DNA of 36,020 nucleotides from Dehalococcoidia bacterium UBA5760 (GTDB lineage: Bacteria; Chloroflexota; Dehalococcoidia; Dehalococcoidales; UBA5760): positions 1-36,020 of the forward strand of contig DIFA01000026.1 of the NCBI GenBank assembly GCA_002418895.1, given 5' to 3'. A program made the position numbers and the translations under genes. Every line of letters starts with the position of its first letter. Position 1 is the first letter of the stretch. Positions 22,946 to 30,013 of this stretch are shown here, in pieces. The notes beneath the pieces were generated by a model. It was given only the letters and a program-made list of their open reading frames with translations, was not told where the DNA came from and made no database searches.

Positions 22946-23320
22946 TCAACCTTCCTTTACTTGCCTGATGTATTCCAATAGATTGGCATCTCCGCGATAC
23001 CATTCCTTTGTGATTCGCAGAGTTTTAAGTTTAGAGTGCATTGCTGCCTCGCCCTTTCTTGTCCCTTGAACGTATCCCAAGAGCCGCAAGTCAGACGCGC
23101 TCCCCGTCATTAATGCTTTCCGGCGGTCCTCTAAATATTTTGTCCAGCCTATCTTAATGTTGTTATGCCCATCCTGAAGAAAATAAATGAATCCAACCGC
23201 CTCTTTCCTCTTCGTCTTGAATTGACTGGGGTCAATGCCCATTGCCCGGAATTGGCGATCTAATTCTTCTTCCTTTCGGACACGTTGCATCAATTTAATT
23301 AGCCCTACATCTTCAGCCAC
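22946..23320 (-). CDS. T5orf172/Mug113-type GIY-YIG superfamily protein
   Basis: A 124-residue protein. After a charged N-terminus, 'GFIYFLQDGHNNIKIGWTKYLEDRRKALMTG' and 'LLGYVQGTRKGEAAMHSKLKTLRITKEWYRGD' match the T5orf172 (Mug113) group: the GIY-like strand, K-I-G-x-T, the Arg helix, the E-x-x-x-H helix and W-Y/F. This group is thought to be nuclease-like, but few members have been tested. The GTG start overlaps the preceding zinc-ribbon gene by 8 bases. Confidence 0.8.
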   Translation of the reverse strand: MAEDVGLIKLMQRVRKEEELDRQFRAMGIDPSQFKTKRKEAVGFIYFLQDGHNNIKIGWTKYLEDRRKALMTGSASDLRLLGYVQGTRKGEAAMHSKLKTLRITKEWYRGDANLLEYIRQVKEG

Positions 23321-23456
23321 TCAAACACCTCGCGCACACCCTTTTCCGCTCCGGCAGCCAGTAATCCTTGAATTTCTGGCCGCACCTTCGACATTTATAG
23401 GCGCGGAGCTTGCCGTATACCATCTTTCTGGTCACTGGCTGCTCTGGATACCCCAT
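23313..23456 (-). CDS. 47-residue zinc-ribbon protein
   Basis: A short ORF placed exactly between RecT and the GIY-YIG-like gene. It has C-R-R-C and C-A-R-C pairs separated by ~17 residues ('AYKCRRCGQKFKDYWLPERKRVCARCL'). GAGGA, formed by the RecT stop region, serves as its ribosome site, and its end overlaps the next gene. It is a stand-alone zinc ribbon, perhaps a DNA-binding accessory of the recombination genes. Confidence 0.65.
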   Translation of the reverse strand: MGYPEQPVTRKMVYGKLRAYKCRRCGQKFKDYWLPERKRVCARCLSG

Positions 23457-23462
23457 ATTTCC

Positions 23463-24653
23463 TCAAAGTCTCGTCGCGGCTATCGTCTGATAGCAGTCCG
23501 ACGGCTTTTCGTTTATGTCGCTGGCTGACTTGTACCCCAACTCCTTATAGACGTCTCGCGGCTGCATTTTGAAGTCTTGATTGCATGCCTTGAGCAGGTC
23601 ATTTATTGTCTTTATGGAGGCGGAGTCTCGCTTTGGCTTGGCCGGGGCTGCCGTGCCGGTCGGTTCCTCTTGCTGAGCTTCCATCGGGACGGCAGTCCCG
23701 GTACCCTCTTCCTCGAATATGCTGTCAGCCGTGTCCGTTACTGGAAGAGGTTCCGAGCCGGCATCTTCTTCATCTTGGATGATGATTTCGCCCGTGTGAA
23801 TGTCGACTATCTGCTCTGCCCTGGCCGCCTCTTTCTGTCCCTGCAGGGCGCTCACCAGGCTGTCCCATATCTGTTCCATGGAGACACCCTGGTCTACCAC
23901 GTCTTTTTTAATGGAGTCCACGCGGAGAAGCCCCCTGGCTTGCTCGGGGTTAAGCCCCAGCTCAGACCTCACCCTTGCCCAGAATTTGCGCCACGCTTTT
24001 TCTCCATTCGGCTTTTCAAAGGCCGGCGGCAGCGTATTCTCGGGTATCTCGTCATATTCAGCATCGGTTACCATTCCCCCAAGCCTTGACGGAAACGCTT
24101 CCCGGAGAGATCTCGCAAGCGCCACCTTCCTGATCATGGTTGCCGGCATGCTGGACCAGAAGCGCGTCATCCTGCCATCCTTGGTGTACTTCGCGCACTC
24201 CTTAATGTTGACCGAGGTGTAAAAAGGGCGCTGCCGGTCCTTGCGGTATACTTTTGCCCAGCCTCCTACCAGCTTGTTTTGCTCCCTGTCCAAAAGGAAG
24301 GTTCCCTCTCTTTGCTTCAACTCACCATCGACCTCGATAAAAACGCCGGCTTCGTATCCGTCAAATTCGGGGCAGTTCTCGGCAGCCTTCTGATACGCCT
24401 GGCTCGCTACGATGTAGCTTGCCGGCTCATCATCTTTGTATTTGATCATGAAGATGTCACGCTCCCAAGGGTTTAAGTTGAGACTGTGAGCCATCTTCAG
24501 GAACACGACAGCCTCCTGGTCGGTCGCCCGGGGACAGATGCTATTCTTAACGTCATTAAAAGTAATGGTGATTTTCCTTCCCTGCCAGGTTACGACGGCC
24601 TTCTCTTCCTTCGGCACAAGCGCCTTTTGAGTCGTTTTAGTATCTGTTGTCAT
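23463..24653 (-). CDS. RecT/Bet-family single-strand annealing protein
   Basis: A ~396-residue recombinase. The Bet/RecT core is in the first ~190 residues: 'ICPRATDQEAVVFLKMAHSLNLNPWERDIFMIKY', 'ASYIVASQAYQKAAENCPEFDGYEAGVF', 'GGWAKVYRKDRQRPFYTSVNIKECA' and 'WSSMPATMIRKVALARSLREAFP'. A ~170-residue acidic, Ala/Thr/Pro-rich tail makes it longer than usual (about 270). The last ~45 residues ('KTINDLLKACNQDFKMQPRDVYKELGY') form a separate small domain. It anneals single strands during phage-type recombination and should pair with the exonuclease at 20536. ATG 24653 follows GAAGAGG; a GTG six bases earlier is possible. Confidence 0.9.
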   Translation of the reverse strand: MTTDTKTTQKALVPKEEKAVVTWQGRKITITFNDVKNSICPRATDQEAVVFLKMAHSLNLNPWERDIFMIKYKDDEPASYIVASQAYQKAAENCPEFDGYEAGVFIEVDGELKQREGTFLLDREQNKLVGGWAKVYRKDRQRPFYTSVNIKECAKYTKDGRMTRFWSSMPATMIRKVALARSLREAFPSRLGGMVTDAEYDEIPENTLPPAFEKPNGEKAWRKFWARVRSELGLNPEQARGLLRVDSIKKDVVDQGVSMEQIWDSLVSALQGQKEAARAEQIVDIHTGEIIIQDEEDAGSEPLPVTDTADSIFEEEGTGTAVPMEAQQEEPTGTAAPAKPKRDSASIKTINDLLKACNQDFKMQPRDVYKELGYKSASDINEKPSDCYQTIAATRL

Positions 24654-24655
24654 TT

Positions 24656-24913
24656 TCACACCTCTTCAGTTTTGTTAATCCACCCCCTATCCTCAGGGGC
24701 TACCGGACCGCCCATAGAATCAAATTCGACACAGTCCTGGCATATGGAGAGTTCCAGGGATTCGCCTCTGATCAGGCGGATAAGGTCCGCGGTGCCGTCT
24801 TTACGTACGTCTAAAGGCCAGCCCTTAGCGCAGTATATTTTGTCTCCCTTTACCCGTGCGTTGAAGCACTGGTAAAGGCTTCGTTTTACAGGCGTAGTCT
24901 TGACTTTAGGCAT
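24656..24913 (-). CDS. small Cys-containing protein
   Basis: An 85-residue protein with dispersed cysteines: 'YQCFNARVKGDKIYCAKGW' and 'ICQDCVEFDSMGGPV'. Together these could form one zinc site. Similar small Cys proteins are frequent near phage recombination genes. It overlaps the sigma-like gene by 8 bases and is followed directly by RecT. Function unknown. Confidence 0.6.
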   Translation of the reverse strand: MPKVKTTPVKRSLYQCFNARVKGDKIYCAKGWPLDVRKDGTADLIRLIRGESLELSICQDCVEFDSMGGPVAPEDRGWINKTEEV

Positions 24914-25274
24914 GATTCTGCTCCTTAATGAAAAGCCTCAACTTAGCGGCGTATTTAGGACGGCGCAGTATTCTGAGTGCCTTGGTCTCAATCTGACGGA
25001 CTCGTTCTTTGGAGACACCAAACTCATTTCCTATTTCCTCAAGAGTGCGACTTCGCCCGCCTTCAAACCCAAACCGAAGCTCAATAACCCTTCTTATACG
25101 GCGTGTGAACCCGGGGGCTCCCCGAACTGATTCGGTAATTTTCTCAATTTGCCCAAAGAGAGCATCACTCAGGGTCTCCCCTTCGACCTCATCATAAAAA
25201 TCGGTGTCCTTAGTGCCCCTGGGGTAGATGCCAAAGAGGACACTCATCAGTGTGTTCTCTGGATTTCCAGACAT
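24906..25274 (-). CDS. sigma region 4-only protein
   Basis: A ~122-residue protein. The C-terminal ~70 residues are a near-perfect region 4 of a primary sigma factor: 'RVIELRFGFEGGRSRTLEEIGNEFGVSKERVRQIETKALRILRRPKYAAKLRLF'. There is no region 2 or 3; the first ~50 residues are acidic and unassigned. Such a protein cannot open promoters by itself. It could contact -35 DNA and the RNA polymerase flap to redirect host polymerase, as T4 AsiA/MotA-type co-opting factors do, or work with the other sigma factor. The start at 25274 follows GGAGG. Confidence 0.82.
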   Translation of the reverse strand: MSGNPENTLMSVLFGIYPRGTKDTDFYDEVEGETLSDALFGQIEKITESVRGAPGFTRRIRRVIELRFGFEGGRSRTLEEIGNEFGVSKERVRQIETKALRILRRPKYAAKLRLFIKEQNHA

Positions 25275-25291
25275 GGTCTTTGCCTCCATAT

Positions 25292-25375
25292 TTACGCCGC
25301 TGTCATTCTCATCATCCGGCCAGATGCCGCCGCTCTACTCACACTTAGATCAGTAACAGTCATAACCGGTTTCAT
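25292..25375 (-). CDS. possible 27-residue peptide
   Basis: A short ORF (Met/Ala/Arg-rich, 'DLSVSRAAASGRMMRM') filling most of the gap between two leftward genes. Its ribosome site is weak (GGCGAGA). It may be real or chance. Confidence 0.2.
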   Translation of the reverse strand: MKPVMTVTDLSVSRAAASGRMMRMTAA

Positions 25376-25424
25376 TCTCGCCGGGATGGACTATGACGAC
25401 AGTATCTTTAAGCCCTACACCACG

Positions 25425-25730
25425 CTAGAAGCGCTTGTCCCCTGCATTCAAAACGGGATCCCCTTCGATCCTTTTCACCTGAAACTTATCCTCACCCAAA
25501 ACTTTGATCATTATGCCGGTAAATATCTGAGCCACGTGCTCGCCCACTTCGCTGGAGACATCAATCAACAGGTGCCGTCCCTGATCACTCAGGTAGTACG
25601 AGACCCCGCTGACCCTGACCTTAGGCTTTCCGAAGCAGCATTCGGCGTTGAAGATGGCTGAGGCGATGCTCGCCTCGATCAGATCTCGCCTTGCCGGTTT
25701 GGCAAACTTGAATTTACACAGTGCGCTCAT
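25425..25730 (-). CDS. hypothetical protein under the repeated upstream motif
   Basis: A 101-residue alpha/beta protein ('KFKFAKPARRDLIEASIASAIFNAECCFGKPKVRVSGVSYYLSDQGRHLLIDVSSEVGEHVAQIF'). The ATG at 25730 follows AAAGGAG; the frame is open slightly upstream without a ribosome site. It is the first gene after the sigma factor and carries in front of it one copy of the long motif also found, inverted, on the other side of the sigma gene. Function unknown. Confidence 0.6.
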   Translation of the reverse strand: MSALCKFKFAKPARRDLIEASIASAIFNAECCFGKPKVRVSGVSYYLSDQGRHLLIDVSSEVGEHVAQIFTGIMIKVLGEDKFQVKRIEGDPVLNAGDKRF

Positions 25731-25748
25731 TTGGTGATTCTCCTTTTC

Positions 25749-25790
25749 TCCCTTACACATATATATGCGATATTTTTCAAAAGTGGCGGG
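25749..25790 (-). promoter_or_regulatory. long upstream motif, copy 1 (outward from sigma gene)
   Basis: About 42 bases that match 26503-26544 in inverted orientation with about five differences. In the outward direction it reads CCGCCACTTTTG, then ~10 A/T-rich bases, CGCATATATATGTGTA, then GGGAG. It directly precedes the gene at 25425-25730. It is a promoter or operator candidate for the element's own sigma factor. Confidence 0.65.
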
Positions 25791-25796
25791 CTCGCA

Positions 25797-26345
25797 TCAG
25801 TAATCTTTTAAGCCTCGTTCTAAGAACAGCTCCCTGATCCGCTTTATCTCATCTCGAATGGTGCTCCTGGGCTTTCCGACCATTTCGGCTATCCGCTTTA
25901 CCGGATAGCCGTCCCACAACAGCTTGCAGATTTCCCGCTGGAGAGGCGTCAGCGTCCTGAGAGCAGACTCAACATCTATACGCAGACTCACGTCGGTTGT
26001 GTGCTCATTGGCGGGGATAATGTCAGCCAACGTTGCCTCCCCTACGCCCACGGGCTTTTCCAGGGACTCTGCAAAGTGACTGGCCTTGCGCTTGTCATAG
26101 AGTTCCCGCCTGAGTATCAAGTGGAGCTGGGTGCTTAGGATCTTCGCCATGTAGGTCTTAATAGAAGCCCCTTTGCTTTCGCGGAACTTGGCTCGGTTCA
26201 AGTACCAGTGGGTGAGGCACTCCTGAAAAAGGTCCTCGAAGTCCAACCCTCTCAGCCAGGGGTATTTGGCCTGAAAATGGTTGACCGTGTTCTTTGCTAT
26301 TGCAATTTCCCAGTCCGCAAAGACATCGCCATAAGTTAACCCCAT
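25797..26345 (-). CDS. ECF-like sigma factor
   Basis: A 182-residue sigma factor. Region 2 (~25-80): 'YPWLRGLDFEDLFQECLTHWYLNRAKFRESKGASIKTYMAKIL'. A short linker follows, then region 4 (~128-178): 'LTPLQREICKLLWDGYPVKRIAEMVGKPRSTIRDEIKRIREL'. Length and the absence of regions 1 and 3 fit the ECF/phage type. It sits at the head of the leftward series. The start codon lies in the stem and the ribosome site in the loop of a 17-bp perfect inverted repeat, so its expression is probably tightly controlled. Two copies of a long motif flank the gene and may be its targets. Confidence 0.85.
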   Translation of the reverse strand: MGLTYGDVFADWEIAIAKNTVNHFQAKYPWLRGLDFEDLFQECLTHWYLNRAKFRESKGASIKTYMAKILSTQLHLILRRELYDKRKASHFAESLEKPVGVGEATLADIIPANEHTTDVSLRIDVESALRTLTPLQREICKLLWDGYPVKRIAEMVGKPRSTIRDEIKRIRELFLERGLKDY

Positions 26346-26385
26346 TACTCACACTCCCCCTTTCTTTGGTGTGAGTAATGGGGTT
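26338..26385 (-). promoter_or_regulatory. 17-bp perfect inverted repeat over the sigma start codon
   Basis: Arms 26338-26354 and 26369-26385 (AACCCCATTACTCACAC and its complement) with a 14-base loop. In the mRNA the start codon ATGGGG is in the stem and the purine-rich ribosome site AAGGGGGA is in the loop. It could be an RNA switch that hides the start or a repressor operator. Confidence 0.75.
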
Positions 26386-26617
26386 TAAAAATAGGCTATC
26401 TCGCGGTGGCATCCCTGTAAATAACGGAGTACTAACGGAGGTTTTTGCAGACACAGCTCGCGAGATAGTTGCTAGCAATCCACGGTGTAGTTCGGCTCTG
26501 ACCCCGCCACTTTTGGAAAAAACCGCATATATATGTGTAGGGAGCAGTCCCGAATTAACGGCGGCCAAGCATTGGCGGAAGGCAGTTGAGCACCTGCCAG
26601 GTTATAAGACCGGATGA
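26386..26617. promoter_or_regulatory. divergent control region upstream of the sigma gene
   Basis: Non-coding. It holds an inverted repeat CTATCTCGCG (26396-26405) and CGCGAGATAG (26459-26468), a repeated TAACGGAG (26423 and 26433), and copy 2 of the long motif (26503-26544). It separates the leftward series from the rightward recombinase genes. Confidence 0.5.
26503..26544 (+). promoter_or_regulatory. long upstream motif, copy 2 (outward from sigma gene)
   Basis: Same motif as 25749-25790 but pointing right: CCGCCACTTTTG, A-rich spacer, CGCATATATATGTGTA, GGGAG. It precedes the rightward small gene at 26618 and the recombinase operon. Confidence 0.65.
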
Positions 26618-26830
26618 GTGAGCACACTGAAGATGGAACAGGGGAAGAGTCAAGACAAGTCGTCAAGAGAAAAGAATCAATCCGACCTGGTGTGCGTTAC
26701 CATACAGCTGGTGTCGGGACCTACTTCGGCCGCGCGCAAGCAGGCCTGGCGCGAATTTTGGGCGAAGCTGGTAACCGAGGACAATCATTCAACCAAGAAA
26801 GATAGCACCTCTTCTGACACGTCTAAGTGA
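26618..26830 (+). CDS. small hypothetical protein, recombinase-associated type
   Basis: A 70-residue protein. The second half, 'LVSGPTSAARKQAWREFWAKLVTED', has the G-P-x-S/T-x-A-x-x-x-A-W-x-x-x-W pattern of small proteins often found just upstream of serine recombinase genes in Firmicutes and Chloroflexi elements (from memory of such loci). The start is GTG 26618 or ATG 26633; no clear ribosome site. An overlapping frame from 26614 is less protein-like. Confidence 0.5.
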   Translation: MSTLKMEQGKSQDKSSREKNQSDLVCVTIQLVSGPTSAARKQAWREFWAKLVTEDNHSTKKDSTSSDTSK

Positions 26831-27058
26831 CTTCTTGCTGCTCTCGTCTCCAGCAGCGTTTGTGGGAGCCACAGGTGGTCATTATCAGGTATCCCGTTGT
26901 CAGAAAAACATTTCGCGCGCCGTAAGAACCGTCATTATCGCACCTGGGCGGCTAACTCAGTCGATGTGTGGGAGGGCAGCAGTATGAAGCTGCTAATAAA
27001 GGCCCATGAGCAGACAAAGCATGTTGATTTCATTTACCCATAGGTATATTATATTGGT
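26831..27058. other. leader/intergenic region before the recombinase operon
   Basis: Mostly non-coding. One 19-codon ORF (26984-27043) has a good ribosome site (GGGAGGGC) and could be a leader peptide. A possible half of the attachment site could lie here, but no repeat was found to support it. Confidence 0.35.
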
Positions 27059-27220
27059 ATGGACAGGTTGATAGAGTTACCCACATTGAAGTGCTTGCGA
27101 TGCAACTATGAATGGATACCACGAAGGCCGAAAATGCCTAAAGTGTGTCCTAAGTGTAAGTCGCCATACTGGAACAAACCTAAGTGGAAACAAAGCGGAC
27201 CAAAAGGGGGCAAGAAGTGA
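27059..27220 (+). CDS. 53-residue zinc-ribbon protein
   Basis: A short basic protein with C-L-R-C and C-P-K-C pairs ('LKCLRCNYEWIPRRPKMPKVCPKCKSPYW') and a Lys/Gly-rich tail. This type of ribbon commonly precedes serine recombinase or transposase genes. Its stop overlaps the recombinase start (GTGA), so the two are coupled and it may assist the recombinase. Confidence 0.75.
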   Translation: MDRLIELPTLKCLRCNYEWIPRRPKMPKVCPKCKSPYWNKPKWKQSGPKGGKK

Positions 27221-28800
27221 AAGCCACAGCTGTCTATTGTAGAGTGAGCACAGACAACCAGGAAGCGGAAGGCACTAGCCTCCAGACGCAGATGGAGGCC
27301 TGCCTCAAATATTGCCATGATAAGGGTTATGACTCAGTTCACCGATTTTGTGAGGCATACTCCGGGCTTACATTGGAGCGGCCAAAGTTGAACGAGCTAA
27401 GAGAGATGGTAAGGAATGAGCAGTTCGACATTGTCTTGGTTTACTGTCTTGACCGGCTATCTCGAGACCCGACCCACGGCGTCATACTTACTCAGGAACT
27501 TGAAAAGCATGGCGTCAAGCTGGAAGCCGTCATCGAAGATGTGGACAACACGGAGCTTGGCAAGTTGATTAGTTACATTCGGGGCTTTGCCTCAAAACTG
27601 GAAGCTGAAAAGATAAGAGAACGTACCATGCGAGGGCGCAGGGCAAGAATGGCTAAGGGCAAGATACCAGGTAACCGGGCAAAGCTTTTCGGCTTCTACT
27701 ACGTGCCTGGCAAAGGCGAGGGGCAAGGAATTCGCTATGTCAACGAGGATGAAGCCCAGTGGATTCGGAAGTGGAAAGACTGGCTACTCTATGAAGAGGT
27801 GGGACTCGAGGAAATAACCCGGCGTATGCGTTCTTTAACAGTCTCTACCTGTAAGGGTAAGGGAATATGGCGCGAAAGCACCATTCGGGGCATATTAACC
27901 AACCCCGCTATTGCAGGTAAAACCTACGCGTTTGTTTATGCTTACGAAAGTAATAAAAGCGCCAAGAATGGTCGTGGCAAGCTCGTGCGCAAACCAAAAG
28001 AGGAGTGGGTTGAAATTCCTGGAGCTACACCAGCAATCATTAGTGAAGTTGAATTTGGCGCCATCCAGGAAAAGTTGGCTCAGAACGGGTCAAATCGCCG
28101 ACGCCCATCGATAGGCTTCTACTGGCTACAGAGTCATGTCGTCTGTGGTTTATGTGGTAGGCGCTATAGAACAAAATCTCAGTTGGTGAAAAGTAAGAGC
28201 AATCCGCACTATGTTTACTATTACGAGTGCCCGTGCGGTAACAGAATGATTTCACCAAACATGTGCCTCAACCGCCGATGGAATCGGGATAACTTACAGA
28301 ATATCGTTTGGGAACAACTCCGGGCTTTCCTGCTGAAGCCAGAAGCCGTCTTGGCCGGAGTCGAGGTTGTTCGGGATAATGCGTCACAGGAAAGCTACTA
28401 TAGGCAGGAATTACGTGAGGTTGAGAGAGCTTTAAGAAAGCTAGACGAAGAACAATTGAGCCTATTACAGCAGGCTAAGAAAGGCTTCCCCGAAGAACTG
28501 GTCGAGGCCGATAATAAGAGAATCAACGGAAGCCGCACGTCGTTAATGCAGCGGAAAGCTGATCTGGAAGACAAGATGGCTCAGGCTGCGCAAACTGTCG
28601 ATAATATGGCCAGCATCGAGAAGTTTTGTGAACTAACAAGCCGCAACATTGACATCTTAACCGATGAGGACAGAAAACTGTTAGCGAAGGCTCTAGATTT
28701 AAAGGTGCGCATCGAGCCACAGAAGGTAAGTATTGACGGTATCATTCCGATATCTGATAATATGTCCTGTGATTACTTAACACCAAGATGTTCCGAATAG
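27217..28800 (+). CDS. large serine recombinase (integrase type)
   Basis: A ~527-residue protein. The resolvase domain begins at once: nucleophile Ser in 'YCRVSTDNQ', 'VYCLDRLSRDPTHG', 'GKLISYIRGFASKLEAEKIRERTMRG'. The recombinase domain is ~150-290 ('IWRESTIRGILTNPAIAGKTYAF'). The zinc ribbon is 'CGLCGRRYR' with 'CPCGNRM...CLNRRW' (~315-360). A coiled-coil follows (~385-470). GTG 27217 is chosen over the GTG at 27184 because AAAGGGGGC precedes it and it overlaps the zinc-ribbon stop. It is a normal phage/ICE-type integrase at the right end of the element and the best candidate for its integration. Confidence 0.93.
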   Translation: MKATAVYCRVSTDNQEAEGTSLQTQMEACLKYCHDKGYDSVHRFCEAYSGLTLERPKLNELREMVRNEQFDIVLVYCLDRLSRDPTHGVILTQELEKHGVKLEAVIEDVDNTELGKLISYIRGFASKLEAEKIRERTMRGRRARMAKGKIPGNRAKLFGFYYVPGKGEGQGIRYVNEDEAQWIRKWKDWLLYEEVGLEEITRRMRSLTVSTCKGKGIWRESTIRGILTNPAIAGKTYAFVYAYESNKSAKNGRGKLVRKPKEEWVEIPGATPAIISEVEFGAIQEKLAQNGSNRRRPSIGFYWLQSHVVCGLCGRRYRTKSQLVKSKSNPHYVYYYECPCGNRMISPNMCLNRRWNRDNLQNIVWEQLRAFLLKPEAVLAGVEVVRDNASQESYYRQELREVERALRKLDEEQLSLLQQAKKGFPEELVEADNKRINGSRTSLMQRKADLEDKMAQAAQTVDNMASIEKFCELTSRNIDILTDEDRKLLAKALDLKVRIEPQKVSIDGIIPISDNMSCDYLTPRCSE

Positions 28801-28894
28801 GAAAACGCTAAGGCCAAAGAGAACTAGGAAAAACTTTCAAAGGAACCCTTTCAATTTAGCCTTAAAAACCCCAGGCTATCCTCTCAAAAACTTT

Positions 28895-29941
28895 TTACGA
28901 CAGGTTATGTAGCTGTTTTATCTGTGCAATGAGAGAGGTAATATCCGGCGGCTTGAATCCGCGCATCTTAAAGCCGGGTGGCGGCTGCCCCAGCGGGTCT
29001 TTAACATCGGGGTTACCCAGGAGCACATCAAAGGTAGCCCTGACCGAAGCCGCCAGAGAATCAAGAGGATAGCCCCCTTCCAGGGCAAAGACGATCCGGC
29101 CGTCACACAACTCATCAGCCAGCCCTTTGATGACACCTGTCATACGGGCAAAGCCGGTGACACTCACCCCCATCATAGCCAGTCTCTCCGACCAGTGCGC
29201 GTCATAGCCCGCCGAGACCAGAACAAGCTGGGGGGCAAAACGCCTGACCGCCGGAACGACTACCTGCTCAAAAGCGTGCAGGTACTCGTGGTCACCGCTG
29301 CCGGCCAGCAGGGGTATATTGATTGTGGTCCCCTTGCCATCCCCGCTGCCGGTCTCTTCCATAGTACCTGTTCCCGGATAGAGAGGAGACTCGTGAGCCG
29401 AGATATAGAGCACCCGCGGTTCTTCATAAAAGATGTCCTGGGTGCCGTTACCGTGGTGTACATCGAAATCGATAATAGCGATGCGTTCTAAGCCATATCT
29501 GCTCTGAGCATACCGGGTGGCAATAGCCACATTGTTAAAGAGACAAAAGCCCATCGCCTGATTGGATGTGGCATGATGTCCCGGAGGCCTGACCAGAGCA
29601 AATATGCTGCCTCCACTATCCAGGACCACCTCGGTAGCCCTGATCAGACCACCGGCGGCATATAGAGCCGCCCGGTGGGATTCCGCCGACATCACAGTAT
29701 CGGGGTCCAGCCAACCCCCACCCTGCTTTGCCATAATCTGAATGCGGGCAATAAGCTCAGGTGAATGTACCAGGGCCACCTCGTCGGCAGTGGCCGCCCT
29801 CGGTCTGATATAGTCAAGCTGTTCCTTAAGCCCACTTTCTTCCAGGCAGGCCATAATTGCTACCAGCCGCCGGGCGTTTTCAACATGCTGTCCGGTATCA
29901 TGCTCCAGATAGACAGGATCATAAACATAACCGACACTCAT
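28895..29941 (-). CDS. class II histone-deacetylase-like amidohydrolase
   Basis: A ~348-residue zinc hydrolase of the HDAC/acetoin utilisation (AcuC/AphA) superfamily. It has 'RPPGHHATSNQAMGFCLFNNVAIA' (His pair), zinc ligands in 'IIDFDVHHGNGTQDIFY' and 'SAGYDAH', and 'ISAHESPLYPGTG'. Bacterial members deacetylate polyamines, acetyl-lysine or acetyl-CoA synthetase; the substrate cannot be told. The start at 29941 follows AAAGGTGG. It is chromosomal, convergent with the element's right recombinase, and its C-terminus looks natural, so the insertion did not break it. Confidence 0.93.
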   Translation of the reverse strand: MSVGYVYDPVYLEHDTGQHVENARRLVAIMACLEESGLKEQLDYIRPRAATADEVALVHSPELIARIQIMAKQGGGWLDPDTVMSAESHRAALYAAGGLIRATEVVLDSGGSIFALVRPPGHHATSNQAMGFCLFNNVAIATRYAQSRYGLERIAIIDFDVHHGNGTQDIFYEEPRVLYISAHESPLYPGTGTMEETGSGDGKGTTINIPLLAGSGDHEYLHAFEQVVVPAVRRFAPQLVLVSAGYDAHWSERLAMMGVSVTGFARMTGVIKGLADELCDGRIVFALEGGYPLDSLAASVRATFDVLLGNPDVKDPLGQPPPGFKMRGFKPPDITSLIAQIKQLHNLS

Positions 29942-30013
29942 GACTACCACCTTTCATCGAATAATCCATTTCCGGATATCTGACACGACATCCTATATAT
30001 AATAATGTAAAGT

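Larger units (their letters stand above)
8895..28860. mobile_element. ~20-kb integrated element, boundaries approximate
   Basis: Gene content changes here from chromosomal to element type: two serine recombinases at the ends (10076-12193 and 27217-28800) and a leftward block of replication, recombination, methylation and sigma-factor genes between 12.2 and 26.3 kb. No terminase, portal, capsid, relaxase or type IV secretion gene is recognised. Left edge: between repeat copy B and the promoter at 8908. Right edge: in the ~90-base gap between the recombinase stop and the deacetylase stop. No matching att core was found by eye, so the edges are estimates, and the left recombinase module might be a separate insertion. 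Confidence 0.6.

Noticed and set aside
24254..24476. Short + strand ORFs opposite RecT
   Set aside because: Shadows of the RecT reading frame without ribosome sites.
26378..26617. 79-residue + strand ORF upstream of the recombinase operon
   Set aside because: It begins inside the inverted repeat and runs through two regulatory motifs; it has no protein-like pattern.
28801..28894. Attachment-site core at the right end of the large element
   Set aside because: I searched by eye for a direct repeat shared with 8.5-9.0 kb and found none; serine integrase cores can be only a few bases long, so this remains open.
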